From: Zopfochytrium polystomum
Lineage: Eukaryota; Chytridiomycota; Chytridiomycetes; Chytridiales; Chytridiaceae
DNA length: 39,937 bases
Reading direction: 5' to 3'
NCBI GenBank assembly: GCA_025765615.1
Contig: JAIVFJ010000448.1
Span: 1 to 39,937 of the forward strand
Part shown: positions 39,869 through 39,937 of the stretch, piece after piece
Layout of the letters: each line of letters opens with the position of its first letter
Position numbering within the stretch: position 1 is the first letter of the stretch
Program-made: the position numbers and the translations under genes
The notes under the pieces: generated by a model
Database searches by the model: none
Told to the model about the DNA's origin: nothing
What the model saw: only the letters and a program-made list of their open reading frames with translations

Positions 39869-39937
39869 GGTTAGAGGTTAGGGCGGTTAGGGTCAGGGTG
39901 GTTAGGGTCAGGGCCTTAGGGTTAGGGTTAGGGTTAG
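39869..39937 (+). repeat. Chromosome-terminal telomere
   Basis: The conserved degenerate tract is followed at 39916-39937 by three TTAGGG units and TTAG, with no extra T. The window ends here, on the G-rich strand running outward, so this is the true end or the start of the terminal tract. Confidence 0.9.

Larger units (their letters stand above)
34578..39937 (-). mobile_element. PLE array, unit 4 (outermost, ends in the telomere)
   Basis: The distal unit, complete in order, whose 5' end runs straight into the chromosome terminus. It carries several single-base length changes absent from units 1-3: an extra G near 38430, one changed base in the A/G run near 39017, one A lost in the minisatellite near 39259, and one C lost near 39780. 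Confidence 0.92.

Overview
The window is the end of a eukaryotic chromosome. The + strand finishes in TTAGGG repeats running toward position 39937, which is the G-rich telomere strand in the expected orientation. The genes in the left part have GT-AG introns. The host is most likely a zoosporic fungus, perhaps Blastocladiomycota. That placement is inferred from a fungal-type MFS transporter and from a degenerate ankyrin-like protein with VLEWW...GLPLTY repeats, a style common in that group; I could not test it.

Layout. Positions 1-3400 hold one recognisable host gene, a five-exon MFS transporter on the minus strand. Positions 3400-10500 are a graveyard of transposons: a palindromic small element, fragments of a Ty3/gypsy polyprotein gene (reverse transcriptase and integrase), and two copies of a non-coding repeat of about 2.1 kb, one inserted in the Ty3 reverse transcriptase with an exact 4-bp target duplication. 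Positions 11127-12717 hold an ankyrin-like pseudogene with two frameshifts and a nonsense codon. Positions 12718-15762 contain only weak, unrecognised coding signals. At 15860-17005 a LINE-type reverse transcriptase fragment lies between two telomere-like tracts.

From 17006 to the end the window is one structure: a partial unit followed by four nearly identical 5.36-kb head-to-tail units, separated by short TTAGGG tracts and closed by the chromosome terminus. Each unit encodes, on the minus strand, an RS/Q-rich ORF1 and a Penelope-like element (PLE) reverse transcriptase with no GIY-YIG endonuclease. The 3' end of each element faces the chromosome and the 5' end faces the telomere. This matches known endonuclease-deficient, telomere-attached PLEs (Athena of rotifers, Coprina of fungi).

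Between neighbouring coding regions lies a non-coding block (pseudo-LTR). Read in the element's sense it has an E-box array, a 12-bp minisatellite, a TATA box, and a complete minimal hammerhead ribozyme upstream of ORF1. The ribozyme appears five times, once per block. A likely working cycle, inferred: transcription starts below the TATA box and runs through ORF1, ORF2, a CCCUAA stretch and the next block; ribozymes cut long transcripts into 5364-nt units; the CCCUAA stretch pairs with the telomeric G-overhang and primes reverse transcription at the chromosome end.
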